64,000 bases of DNA from Moraxellaceae bacterium AER2_44_116 (GCA_006546595.1 VIAD01000013.1:1-64000); one strand, 5' to 3'. Positions 20,242-28,850 are shown, counted from the first letter of the stretch. Notes: generated by a model from the letters alone, not told the origin. Translations and numbers: made by a program.

Positions 20242-20937
20242 TCATATTTTGAGGGTGTCCGCACATAAATCGACAATAGAAATCACGGAAGTTTTTTGCC
20301 GCTTGATAAACGGTAACCCTTCCAGTTTTGGCAGTGGCGCATCACCATGATGGGTCACCCACTGCTTCCGTAATCGACTAAACAACTTGCCCACCTGCAC
20401 GCGCAGACCGCGAAACATAGGCAGCCATAACAGGAGTTTTTTCGCATCCTCTAGTGCTTGCTCGCCCGTTTTAGCGCGTTTGGCGGTATCGTCAATTTTA
20501 CTCTCAAAGACTTTATATTGACTGTCCACCAATCGCCATGTCCACGAACTACCACCGCCTGAATCACTAGGTTTAGTAAGCTGCACTAGCTCGAATCCCA
20601 TGAGCGATAAACGCTCTTTTTTCTGCGTTAAGTTCTTTTTACCTTTTTCTAAAAGATGAAAGTCATTGTCACCATCGGTGGCCAACAAAATCCAGACTAG
20701 CTTTTTACGCAGTTTAACCCCTAAAAAATGGACGTTTCCATATCCTGCTTTTTTACGGCGAGTACGTTGCATCGGTGAAATATCGACATCATACGCAGCA
20801 TTTATCTTGTCAGAAAAGGCACTGACTTTGATGTAATCCGCTTCTTCAAAAGCACCTGAGACATACCAAATATAACCATCCGTAGCGTGCTGTTGAACAC
20901 GTTGCAGGAAGGCGTTTATGTTATCAAATAAAACCAT
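20242..20937 (-). CDS. Hypothetical basic protein
   Basis: A 231-residue protein I cannot assign. It has patches of lysine and arginine (MQRTRRKKAGYG, KLRKKLVW), a mid-region KGKKNLTQKKERL and no membrane segment, so DNA or RNA binding is possible. It begins near 20937 on the minus strand and faces away from the large RNA-like region to its right. The open frame is uninterrupted. Confidence 0.5.
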   Translation of the reverse strand: MVLFDNINAFLQRVQQHATDGYIWYVSGAFEEADYIKVSAFSDKINAAYDVDISPMQRTRRKKAGYGNVHFLGVKLRKKLVWILLATDGDNDFHLLEKGKKNLTQKKERLSLMGFELVQLTKPSDSGGGSSWTWRLVDSQYKVFESKIDDTAKRAKTGEQALEDAKKLLLWLPMFRGLRVQVGKLFSRLRKQWVTHHGDAPLPKLEGLPFIKRQKTSVISIVDLCADTLKI

Positions 20938-21012
20938 ATTAAATATCTATTTATTAACCTATTCAATAACATAGCTTAACATATTCGAATGTTATTTAAT
21001 AATGAAAGATTC

Positions 21013-21044
21013 CAATTTCTAGGGGACATCTCCCCTAGAAATTG
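21013..21044. repeat. Perfect 14-bp inverted repeat
   Basis: CAATTTCTAGGGGA and its exact reverse complement, separated by CATC. It is too symmetrical to assign a strand and has no T run on either side. It may be the 5' hairpin of an RNA or a protein-binding site. Confidence 0.6.
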
Positions 21045-21098
21045 ATTAAAATGGCGATGACGGTAAGCCATACCGTTGAGGCCAGCCAACACTTGTAA

Positions 21099-21132
21099 CG
21101 AGTTGAGGCTGCCACCTCAACTCGGTTTTTTC
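21099..21132 (+). terminator. Rho-independent terminator upstream of the large RNA region
   Basis: A 10-bp stem CGAGTTGAGG/CCTCAACTCG with a six-base loop, followed by GTTTTTT. It would end a short rightward transcript covering the hairpins at 21013-21044 and 21060-21076, or act as an attenuator for the RNA region that follows. Confidence 0.65.
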
Positions 21133-21139
21133 CGTTCAC

Positions 21140-22124
21140 AACTTGGAGCTTGCTCTGAGTTAAATGCGGGTTGCCAACCCGCATAGTCTTATGCCGAAGC
21201 CGCATGCTTGTAATTAAGCTGGTGCGGCTACGTCGGGCGCTGGAAGGTGTAACTCCTTCCTTCGACCCAATCTCAGCGCACTGCGCCGAGACGAGGATTG
21301 GGCGACACGGAAACGGGTCTCTAGGTAACTAGAATCACCCTGTTGACGACTGTGTGAGTAATCAATCTCACCCAGGGGCGGCAGGAAACTGTCGAACCTG
21401 TGACCACACGAGGGCTGCTGAGGGCGTAGAAATGCGTCAGGGACATGAGGAGAAATCTGGACTGTCTGGTACCAGCAAGAGGGGCAACCCCGCTGGATCG
21501 TTGCATAGCTCAACCGTGTAACGGGGACTCATAGAAGTCTCTGTGGGAATATGATGCGTATGCTGTCGCGGAGCGGCAGTAAGCCTGTGGTGAGGACGAT
21601 TGTGGGAGGTAAGCGAGCCGTTTTGGAATCTTGGGCCGCCGAAAACCTATTGGGTGAGGGGGAATACCCCAGCATATCCTGCAATCTGAGCCAGTACGCT
21701 AAGTATTAAACGTTGTCATCTAACGTGGGAACCACTGACGGCCAATGAAGATGGGTGGCACCATCGAGGCGCAAGTGGGGGAGATTCACTGAGTAGGGTT
21801 TGAAATCAAGGGCAGACGGGCTGTTGTGTCCTTTGAGAGTACCGAAAGGTGGAGGCGTAAGCGTAGTGAACGGTTAAGCGCGTGGCAGCGCAAAACTGAG
21901 GAATTGCACTGAGAGTGGCATCTCGGTGCAATCCTATCGTGGAAACGGTAGGGTTCGGTATGGTTATTGGTACGAGTGATTTTCGTAAAAAATTCAATTA
22001 GGCCGTGGCTGGCCTCTGTATTGGCAGTACCAATTAATTTCGAGCTTCTTCGTTTAGTCAAGGGCTTAATTCTACGGCGTGGAAAACCGTAACCCAAAGC
22101 CCCTCTCATTTCGAGAGGGGCTTT
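21140..22124 (+). ncRNA. Large structured RNA candidate of about 1 kb
   Basis: This kilobase has no convincing gene and is richer in GC than its surroundings. It is full of short perfect hairpins in plus-strand reading. Examples are ATGCGGGTT/AACCCGCAT (21164-21184), a CGGCAG-GAAA-CTGTCG stem with a GNRA loop, nested CCAGC..GGGG-CAA-CCCC..GCTGG, a 9-bp GCACTGAGA/TCTCGGTGC stem, CCTATCGT-GGAA-ACGGTAGG, and a final 12-bp terminator stem. That density is typical of large ornate RNAs such as GOLLD or ROOL, or of a group II intron. I could not find a domain V or an intron-encoded protein, so the class is open. Both ends are approximate. Confidence 0.55.
22096..22124 (+). terminator. Terminator-like hairpin ending the large RNA region
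   Basis: Perfect 12-bp stem AAAGCCCCTCTC/GAGAGGGGCTTT with a five-base loop. The T run is short and lies mostly within the stem. Confidence 0.65.
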
Positions 22125-22182
22125 CTATAGCTATGGCTTTAAGAAAGTTATTAAATAGTATATTTTCTAAACTTGTTATTTA

Positions 22183-22211
22183 TTGACACCATTTTAATAT
22201 CACGTTATTAT
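22183..22211 (+). promoter_or_regulatory. Near-consensus promoter of a small RNA
   Basis: TTGACA (22183-22188), exactly 17 bases, then TATTAT (22206-22211). It is the best sigma-70 match noticed in the window. It predicts a start at about 22218, with no ORF before the terminator at 22255-22288. Confidence 0.75.
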
Positions 22212-22217
22212 TTCATC

Positions 22218-22288
22218 TCGACACAGGCTTCTGCTTCGTAGTTGAAATTGCATCATAAAGGCCAGTTTACTGGCCTTTATGTTTTTTG
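22218..22288 (+). ncRNA. Small RNA candidate of about 70 nt
   Basis: The unit runs from the promoter at 22183-22211 to a perfect 11-bp terminator stem ATAAAGGCCAG/CTGGCCTTTAT (22255-22280) followed by GTTTTTT. The roughly 37 nt before the terminator stem are unpaired in simple inspection and could base-pair with a target. No reading frame of note is present. It sits between the large RNA region and ardC. The target is unknown. Confidence 0.6.
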
Positions 22289-22416
22289 GTGGTTGTGAAA
22301 ATAAATACTTTTATTATTTTCAATAAATTTTATTGTTTTAATATCTCGATTTCAACGGTGATTACCGTTTTTATATACGTCCGAATTGGTCGTTTCTGCT
22401 GCAAATAACACATGAT

Positions 22417-22455
22417 GAATGTAGGTCTCTGGAGTGCAATTTCAATTCACTCCAG
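22417..22455 (+). promoter_or_regulatory. Shared leader motif and hairpin before ardC
   Basis: GAATGTAGGTCTCT (22417-22430) matches the motif before the GHKL gene. An 8-bp hairpin CTGGAGTG/CACTCCAG (about 22429-22455) follows and ends just before the AGAAGG ribosome site of ardC, so it may influence translation. Confidence 0.45.
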
Positions 22456-22467
22456 AAGGCTTTATCT

Positions 22468-23358
22468 ATGGCTAATCATGATTTGTACCAAGAAGTAACT
22501 AACACTTTCATTGCTTTATTAGAACAAGACGGTATTCAAGCTTGGCGTAAAGCGTGGAAAAACATCTCCAGCTCGCCTGTCAACATCATTACAGGCACAC
22601 AATATCGTGGCTGGAATTGGTTTTCTTTAACCTTAGCTGCTGGCCCTCGCCCCAATCAATGGGCGACATTTAAGCAAGTTCAAAGTCAAAATGGTCACAT
22701 TCGCAAGGGATCGGCTGGTGTTAAAATCGGCTTTTATACGCCACGCGAAAAGCATGAATCAGGCGACGAGCAGACATCTGACGACGTTTTAGCAGAGAAA
22801 AATCATCGCTTTATTTTTCGCATCTATCATGTGTTTAATGCCTTGGACATAGAAGGTATTACCGTTCCCTCCCCTGTGCCATTCGAAGGTAACGCGATTC
22901 AGTCATTGATGACAGTTTGCCTGTCCAAGCTCAAGAAAGATGGCTTGGTATATAAACGTGTCGGAAACAAGGCTGCCTATTGGCCTAAGCAAGACATTAT
23001 CACCGTGCCTGAAGGAAGATTTGATAGTCCTCAAGACTACTGTGCCATTCTTGCCCACGAAATGACTCATGCGACCGAGTCACGTTTGGGTCGCCGTGAA
23101 AAAATAAATGACTGGTTTCCAGACTTCGACGAGTCCTACGCGTTTGAAGAGCTCGTCGCTGAGCTGGGTGCTGCTTTTATTTGCGCTCACTTTAACATTA
23201 AAGGCGATTACGACAATCATGCGAGCTATTTGCATAGTTGGCTGAAAATCCTTAAAGGTGACAAATTTACGTTGTACCGTGCGGTAAAACTAGCCCAAGA
23301 AGCTGCTGATTGGCTTCTTGATCAACAAGTAGCACCTGCTTTGCAGGAAGCTGCTTGA
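22468..23358 (+). CDS. ardC: ArdC antirestriction protein
   Basis: A 296-residue protein of the ArdC family, made on plasmids entering a new host to protect the incoming DNA. The N-terminal half is the ssDNA-binding-type domain (LLEQDGIQAWRKAW, TGTQYRGWNWFSL, WATFKQVQSQNGHIRKGSAG). The C-terminal half is a zincin-like metallopeptidase domain with HEMTHATES (about 197-205) and a downstream acidic motif FEELVAELGAAF. Full family length, no defect seen. The ATG at 22468 has AGAAGG upstream. It has its own terminator and shares a leader motif with the GHKL gene. Confidence 0.92.
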   Translation: MANHDLYQEVTNTFIALLEQDGIQAWRKAWKNISSSPVNIITGTQYRGWNWFSLTLAAGPRPNQWATFKQVQSQNGHIRKGSAGVKIGFYTPREKHESGDEQTSDDVLAEKNHRFIFRIYHVFNALDIEGITVPSPVPFEGNAIQSLMTVCLSKLKKDGLVYKRVGNKAAYWPKQDIITVPEGRFDSPQDYCAILAHEMTHATESRLGRREKINDWFPDFDESYAFEELVAELGAAFICAHFNIKGDYDNHASYLHSWLKILKGDKFTLYRAVKLAQEAADWLLDQQVAPALQEAA

Positions 23359-23370
23359 TAACTTAACCCT

Positions 23371-23407
23371 AAAACCCCGAAGCGTTTGCTTTGGGGTTTT
23401 TCTTTTT
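23371..23407 (+). terminator. Terminator after ardC
   Basis: Stem AAAACCCCGAAGC/GCTTTGGGGTTTT with a four-base loop and a following T run. Almost identical to the terminator at 13519-13551. Confidence 0.8.
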
Positions 23408-23430
23408 ATGGCGAACAGCCTGTCAAAAAA

Positions 23431-23467
23431 GTAACATGTTACATTCATTTGCAATGTAACATGTTAC
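23431..23467. promoter_or_regulatory. Double palindromic operator
   Basis: Two exact copies of the 12-bp palindrome GTAACATGTTAC, at 23431-23442 and 23456-23467, set 25 bp apart and together forming a perfect 15-bp inverted repeat. It lies about 100 bp before the gene at 23565, a likely autoregulated small DNA-binding protein. Confidence 0.65.
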
Positions 23468-23564
23468 CATCAGCATATACAAAGCTTGGGCGAATATACA
23501 CGCCAAGACGTAACCAACTACGCCACTACATACGCAGAGCTTTATTTCTGATGAGAACCAAGCA

Positions 23565-23909
23565 ATGAATGAAAAAAAGAGCCGCGCCGATGACATGCGA
23601 AAAAGTCGCGCAAATGCCACGCTCATTCAAGTGCGATTAACACCTGAGAATATCAAAAACATCGAATTAGCCAAACAAACAACAACGGTAACATCATTTG
23701 TTAACGAGCTAATCGTAAATTCGTGCAGAGCTAACGACTGGATTAAACACCATATAGACTCAGTCTTTCGAGGTGACGACGACTTTGAGTTTTTTGATTT
23801 TAAGAGCAAACAAATGTATGTAGCTGGCGTTGTTTCATGTGCATTAGTCTGTGGCGTTATCACACTTGATGAGGCGGATGAACTACGAGACAGAATTCAT
23901 TCGAGTTAG
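23565..23909 (+). CDS. Small protein with possible ribbon-helix-helix region
   Basis: A 114-residue protein. Residues 15-50 (NATLIQVRLTPENIKNIELAKQTTTVTSFVNELIVNSC) have the strand-helix-helix pattern of ribbon-helix-helix repressors. The C-terminal half is acidic with a hydrophobic middle. The perfect double palindrome upstream would suit binding by such a protein. The ribosome site is weak. Family not certain. Confidence 0.55.
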   Translation: MNEKKSRADDMRKSRANATLIQVRLTPENIKNIELAKQTTTVTSFVNELIVNSCRANDWIKHHIDSVFRGDDDFEFFDFKSKQMYVAGVVSCALVCGVITLDEADELRDRIHSS

Positions 23910-24022
23910 AAAGCTAATCGCTTGGCTTTATGGTTCTATACGTAGGTGCAAAAACCACTCTTTTACAGATCAAACCTAAGTTGCAGCTTCAATTTTACGA
24001 CGATACGGATATACGTCGATTT

Positions 24023-24040
24023 AATTTAGCATGCTAAATT
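24023..24040. repeat. Copy 1 of an 18-bp palindrome
   Basis: AATTTAGCATGCTAAATT, a perfect palindrome about 195 bp before the CBASS operon. Related copies occur at 30183-30198 and 45459-45476. The half-site resembles the KorA operator of IncP plasmids (TTTAGC), but with two extra central base pairs. Apart from this site I see nothing in the 326-bp gap 23910-24235. Confidence 0.8.
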
Positions 24041-24235
24041 TTTAGAAAAACCAAACTCTAACAACTTGATTTTGACCTATAAATAATTTGCAAATCGTCA
24101 CTCAAAAATGTCAGAAATTAACGCTTCTAATTTAATCTATTTCGTTATCATCCTGCCAACTTGTTACAAGTTATTTTTTATCACTGGTAATGGGTTGAAA
24201 GCTCAAAATACATCCTCATAACAGAGGGATATATT

Positions 24236-25279
24236 TTGATCATGAGACTCGTTATGACAGAGCGCTTCCAAATTCTATCTTTATCAGGTGGAGGCTTTAG
24301 AGGTTTATACACGGCACAGGTACTAGCTGATCTTGAAGAGAAGTCTGGCCTGCCAATAGCAAAACACTTTGACCTCTTAGCAGGCACATCTATTGGCGGA
24401 ATTCTCGCCTTAGCAGCTGCTTGTGAGATTCCAATGGCATTGATTGTGGATTTATTCTGTAAGCATGGCCATGAAATTTTTCAAAAACGCCCATTTTGGC
24501 AGAATATATATGGCCTTCGTAAATCGCCATATAGTAGTGACGGTCTTCGTAAATTACTTAGCTCTGATCATTTATTCGGAAAGAGGCTACTTTCAGATGC
24601 GAAGCACCCAGTCATCGTTCCGTCAATTAATTATACAAAAGGCATTCCTGTTGTTTTCAAGACTCCGCATCATGACACAATTGAACGAGACCATGTATTT
24701 TCATTAGTAGATGTTGCTTTAGCGACTTCGGCAGCGCCCGCTTACTTCCCGCGACACGTCATGGATAGCCAACAATATGTAGATGGAGGGCTTTGTGCTA
24801 ATAATCCAGCCTTATTAGGCTTACATGAGGCGGATTACTACTTCAATATCCCTCTTGATCAAATTTGGATGTTGTCAGTTGGCACTTTATCTTCGCAGCG
24901 TACCGTTAATGCCAAAACTAGCCGTGACGGTGGTGCGATAGATTGGGCTGAATCTAATATCAAGATTCAAGAGTTCCCTAAAAATATCATTGATTTAACC
25001 TTATCTAGCCAACAGCAAATGATGCAGAAAATGGCTGAGCATCGCTTACAAAAAATGAAAGGTCGATTCATTAGAATAGACGAAACACTTACAGCTAAGA
25101 GTGTTGAGCATGTTGGTCTAGATCAGGTAACGCCGTGGGCCATTGAAACCCTTATCGGTAATGCTCGATATAGCTCAAAAGTTGCTATTGGACAACCAGA
25201 TGTGCGAGAGCTATTGCATCACACAGCTCCGTCCCCCAAATGGTACAACGGTCCAAACAAAAATGCATCGGTTGAGTAA
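24236..25279 (+). CDS. capV: CapV-like patatin phospholipase, CBASS effector
   Basis: Cyclic-nucleotide-activated phospholipase that degrades the inner membrane to abort phage infection. A patatin domain is seen: oxyanion loop GGGFRG (18-23), nucleophile elbow GTSIG with Ser-52, and the catalytic aspartate in DGG (183-185). About 347 residues, as in the family. A TTG at 24236 is likely the start because GAGGG lies seven bases upstream; an ATG at 24242 is also possible. It is the first gene of a four-gene operon with the DncV-like synthase, Cap2 and Cap3, the same order as in Vibrio cholerae. The likely activator is 3',3'-cGAMP, by analogy with CapV-DncV. Confidence 0.9.
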   Translation: MIMRLVMTERFQILSLSGGGFRGLYTAQVLADLEEKSGLPIAKHFDLLAGTSIGGILALAAACEIPMALIVDLFCKHGHEIFQKRPFWQNIYGLRKSPYSSDGLRKLLSSDHLFGKRLLSDAKHPVIVPSINYTKGIPVVFKTPHHDTIERDHVFSLVDVALATSAAPAYFPRHVMDSQQYVDGGLCANNPALLGLHEADYYFNIPLDQIWMLSVGTLSSQRTVNAKTSRDGGAIDWAESNIKIQEFPKNIIDLTLSSQQQMMQKMAEHRLQKMKGRFIRIDETLTAKSVEHVGLDQVTPWAIETLIGNARYSSKVAIGQPDVRELLHHTAPSPKWYNGPNKNASVE

Positions 25280-25314
25280 TCCCCAATTTCTATGTGTCGA
25301 GGTAACTTCCTATC

Positions 25315-26529
25315 ATGACTGCAATTCAACTAAACTTGCACCGCGTATTTCGTGCCAATGAAATTGGCTACATTAACAAGATTAAACCAACTCCTGAGCA
25401 GAAAAGTGCTTTAGAAGTATGCCAGAGGAAAATTCGCGCTTACCTTAAGCCTGTACTCAAGGAGTATTCTTTTTCCAAGTTAAATATAGGGATTACTCCT
25501 CGCTTTCGGGTTCAAGGTTCTTGGGCCTATGGAACATGTAATCAACCCGCTCAACAAGCACAAGAAATGGATTTAGATTATGGTGTGTACTTGCCTTGTG
25601 CTGTGTTTGGCGAACAACGTTCCGATGAAAGTGCAAAAGAATATTTTGCGGTTGTGGAAACAGCCTTAAGAGCGTTAAGTCATGATGAAGGTTGGCAAGT
25701 TGACACATCAAAAGACACCTGTATTCGCTTAAATGTGATGAGAGGTGCTCACATTGATGTTCCGTTATACGCAGTTCCTGATGCTATGTTTGGCGACTTC
25801 GAAGAAAATCATACTCTGCTTTTAGAGAAAGCAAGTCTGAGTAAGAGCCTAGAGGGTGTAATTTTCGATAGTGCTTATACTGCCGATGCACAACCAGAAA
25901 TCATTGAAGACTTGATAGACTTACAACAAATATCAACAATTCATTTAGCAAAAAGTAATGGTGGATGGAAAGACTCAGATTGTGAAAAAGTTCGTAAATG
26001 GTTTAACGAGACGTTAGAGTCTAAGATAGACGAAGGACGACAACTGCGCTATATCGTACGTTATTTAAAAGCCTGGCGCGATGAACAGTGGCAATCAGGT
26101 GGGCCGACCTCTATTTTATTAATGATTATTGCCGCCAAGCATTACAGGTTGTTTGAGAGCCGTGACGATTTAGCACTACATCATGTCACAAGCCAACTTG
26201 CGGAAACACTAAAACAAGATGTTTATGAGACTGGCATCGAAGGTCATGAGGAAGAGAACTTCAATGCCAAATTTAACCATCAGCAGCGTCTTGAAAATGC
26301 TCGGCAGGCGGCGACATTTCATGAGAATATTACACTGGCATTAAGCACAGGAAACCCATCACTTTCTGTAGTAACACTAAAAAGGCCATTGGGTAGTCGA
26401 ATCCCTGAAAACACATCATTAATTACTCCTCATGTTGCTGTAACGGCGGAAGCATTAAATAAAATTTTTAGTACTCCCGCACAAGTCAGCCAAGCTCCAG
26501 CAGTAATTCGTTCCCAGCAAGGTGGTTAA
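25315..26529 (+). CDS. dncV: DncV-like CD-NTase (cyclic dinucleotide synthase), CBASS sensor
   Basis: Nucleotidyltransferase of the CD-NTase family that makes the CBASS signal on infection. Active-site motif GSWAYGT is at 68-74, the metal-binding pair in EMDLDYG (Asp-86 and Asp-88) and the third aspartate at GAHIDVP (148). The DncV-type block QEMDLDYGVYLP points to the cGAMP-making clade. All three acidic residues are present, so it should be active. The protein ends in QQGG; in type II CBASS the ubiquitin-like ligase Cap2 joins the C-terminal glycine of the synthase to targets, and Cap3 removes it. The next gene starts seven bases on. Confidence 0.9.
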   Translation: MTAIQLNLHRVFRANEIGYINKIKPTPEQKSALEVCQRKIRAYLKPVLKEYSFSKLNIGITPRFRVQGSWAYGTCNQPAQQAQEMDLDYGVYLPCAVFGEQRSDESAKEYFAVVETALRALSHDEGWQVDTSKDTCIRLNVMRGAHIDVPLYAVPDAMFGDFEENHTLLLEKASLSKSLEGVIFDSAYTADAQPEIIEDLIDLQQISTIHLAKSNGGWKDSDCEKVRKWFNETLESKIDEGRQLRYIVRYLKAWRDEQWQSGGPTSILLMIIAAKHYRLFESRDDLALHHVTSQLAETLKQDVYETGIEGHEEENFNAKFNHQQRLENARQAATFHENITLALSTGNPSLSVVTLKRPLGSRIPENTSLITPHVAVTAEALNKIFSTPAQVSQAPAVIRSQQGG

Positions 26530-26535
26530 TAATCC

Positions 26536-28359
26536 TTGTTCACGAATACTCAACAATTTGCACATGATGAAACCAGTAGGAAACTACTGGTTAGTGAGCA
26601 TCTTTTTACTTTAGGATTTAAAAGAGAGCAAGATGTCGTCAATGTTGATGGAGAGGGGCTAAAATATTGTTGGGCTGGGTCTCTATCATGTTTGAAGGGT
26701 TTGTTAGTGATCCGCATATCTATTTCTGATTGGAATTTTATATGCTTGCCTGATGTTTATATAGAGCCATTGAATGCGACATGGCTAACATCACTTTTTC
26801 CTTTGCCCCATATTCACCCTTGTACAATCTCGGTGCATGGAGTTGAGCATTACAGTCTATGCTACAGCTTGGCTGATGCTAATGAATTACCGAGAAGCAA
26901 TCCGCAAAAGATCATTAACTGGGTGCTGAACCAAGCCGCCAGCATAATTAACCACCTATCGACTAATGAAAAATTCCGACAATTGGAGTTATTGCGCGAA
27001 ATAGAACCTATTTGGGATTCTTTTTATTGCTACCAAGCCATGCGCGCGTTAATCACGGGTAATACTCTAATAGAATCGCTTCATTTAACCGTACGCATAG
27101 AAAATGTACCCGATAAATTTATTGATATAGCACCTTGTCACTGGATATGTCATGACGCACAAAGCGGCCAAACAAAAGAGGTCAAGACAGAAACAATTTT
27201 AGTTAGAGTTCATAGCAAAAAAATACCATCGTTAACGTGGCTATTCAAAACGATAGGCGAAAGCCAAGCACAGCCCTATAACAGACCCACTTTTGAGCAA
27301 TTCCTAAAATGGCTCAGAGAATGGGATAAAGCAGCACACTATTCACTATTCCAATATATTCAAGCTCATTGGGATCAAATACAGCTACGCACGCTTATTT
27401 TTGTATGTCTACGAGTTGATCAAGCCCTTCTGCCTGCTATATTTTTCTTACCCTCCAGCACTAGCGACGGTACTGTAAAAGCCGCTAAGAAAGATAAATA
27501 TAACGAAATCACTATGCTGATTGGACAGTCGATCAATTTAAACCCTAATTTCGTTTATAGCCGAAACCTTACAAACATGAATATGAATAACTTATCAGGC
27601 TTACACATTGCTATTGTTGGTTGTGGGGCAATCGGCGGATATCTTGCAGGGAATATAGCACGCTTAGGTGCAGGCACTGGCGATGGGGCGTTATGGTTAA
27701 TTGACCCTGATATATTAGGATCTCACAATATTGGCCGTCACTTCCTAGGTAAGAACTATATACAAAAATACAAATCAGAAGCATTAAAGATAGAGCTTGA
27801 GCAGCAGTTAGTAGGGCTAAACATAACCGCCATTACTGGCAGCGTATTCAGTACATATTTTCCAAGACTACAAGAGAAACTGCCTAAATTCGATCTTATT
27901 ATTGATGCTAGTGGGAAAATGGAGTTATCTGAGGCATTAACAGAACAATGGCATAAATGGCTAGATCAGCGACCAACTATGCTACATGTGTGGATTCAAG
28001 GTAATGGTGAATGTGTTCAAGGTTTATTAGTTAAACACGACACAGGCATGGCCTGTCGTAGCTGTATTAGACGGTCAGGCTTCTATAACAGCGAGGCCAC
28101 TTTAAGTCCTCTTGGCTCTAACCATGAGACAAAACACGCATTTCTCGCTTGCCACGATTTCACCCCATACATTGTATCTGCAAGCACTTCTGCTGCCTCA
28201 TTAGCAACGGACATGGTAATGGATTGGATCAATAGCACGCCCTCGCCACATTATCGTACTCGTTATGTAGAGCGTTGGCATGGTCATAGAGTTGAATCTC
28301 AAGATGTTCCAACATCTATAAACTGCCCTTATTGTCAATTGCATTCCAGAGCTAATTAA
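26536..28359 (+). CDS. cap2: Cap2, E2-E1 fusion ligase of type II CBASS
   Basis: A 607-residue ubiquitin-transfer-like enzyme that conjugates the CD-NTase and primes it for signalling. The N-terminal E2-like part contains EHYSLCYSL, where Cys-109 is a candidate thioester residue. The C-terminal E1-like part has the nucleotide-binding motif VGCGAIGGYLAG (361-372) and a Cys pair CRSC (507, 510) that probably binds zinc with CPYC near the end. A TTG start at 26536 is used because AAGGTGG precedes it. The stop overlaps the Cap3 start (TAATGA). Confidence 0.88.
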   Translation: MFTNTQQFAHDETSRKLLVSEHLFTLGFKREQDVVNVDGEGLKYCWAGSLSCLKGLLVIRISISDWNFICLPDVYIEPLNATWLTSLFPLPHIHPCTISVHGVEHYSLCYSLADANELPRSNPQKIINWVLNQAASIINHLSTNEKFRQLELLREIEPIWDSFYCYQAMRALITGNTLIESLHLTVRIENVPDKFIDIAPCHWICHDAQSGQTKEVKTETILVRVHSKKIPSLTWLFKTIGESQAQPYNRPTFEQFLKWLREWDKAAHYSLFQYIQAHWDQIQLRTLIFVCLRVDQALLPAIFFLPSSTSDGTVKAAKKDKYNEITMLIGQSINLNPNFVYSRNLTNMNMNNLSGLHIAIVGCGAIGGYLAGNIARLGAGTGDGALWLIDPDILGSHNIGRHFLGKNYIQKYKSEALKIELEQQLVGLNITAITGSVFSTYFPRLQEKLPKFDLIIDASGKMELSEALTEQWHKWLDQRPTMLHVWIQGNGECVQGLLVKHDTGMACRSCIRRSGFYNSEATLSPLGSNHETKHAFLACHDFTPYIVSASTSAASLATDMVMDWINSTPSPHYRTRYVERWHGHRVESQDVPTSINCPYCQLHSRAN

Positions 28360-28850
28360 TGAATCTAGTAGCATCATCTCAATTATGGGGATTCCATATT
28401 GAGAACAACGAGCATTTCGTATTTATTGAGCTAGAGGCACTAAAAACAATTAATGAATGGCGACAATACGAACGCTTTAAACAAGATGAAGCCTGCGGTG
28501 TATTGCTAGGAGAACGACGAGGCGCGCATCTACGGATTATGCTGGCTACACCGCCTCAGACCTCTGATGAACGCAAGCCCGCTTGGTATCAGCGAAACCC
28601 ACAAGGACACCAAGCCATTGTTAATTTCTGGCACCAAAAAAGTCATGGCACCATCCAATATCTTGGAGAATGGCATACACATCCAGAGATAAAACCATCG
28701 CCATCACCTAAAGATTACATTGAATGGACAAGGACTGGAAAAGTCCCTGATTTCAATCATCAATTAATGATTTTCTTCATTGCTGGTATTGAGTCACACT
28801 GGTTAGGCGTTATGCTCGAAGGCGTACTATATAAAGGTATTAAATACTAG
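28359..28850 (+). CDS. cap3: Cap3, JAMM isopeptidase of type II CBASS
   Basis: A 163-residue JAB/JAMM metalloprotease. The zinc motif is complete: an upstream glutamate in the DEACG block (about 44), then HTHP (His-106, His-108) followed by Ser-116 and Asp-119 in SPSPKD. Cap3 proteins cleave the bond made by Cap2 and restrain the system. It is the last gene of the CBASS operon, and its stop overlaps the stop of the convergent gene at 28847 by three bases. Confidence 0.9.
   Translation: MNLVASSQLWGFHIENNEHFVFIELEALKTINEWRQYERFKQDEACGVLLGERRGAHLRIMLATPPQTSDERKPAWYQRNPQGHQAIVNFWHQKSHGTIQYLGEWHTHPEIKPSPSPKDYIEWTRTGKVPDFNHQLMIFFIAGIESHWLGVMLEGVLYKGIKY

Noticed and set aside
21214..22109. Minus-strand ORFs of about 100 codons in the RNA-like region
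   Set aside because: They overlap the dense hairpins, have no ribosome site and look compositionally like non-coding DNA.
21140..22124. Group II intron
   Set aside because: A GTGCG occurs near 21224, but I found no domain V (34-nt AGC...GUU hairpin) and no reverse transcriptase. Kept only as an alternative to test.
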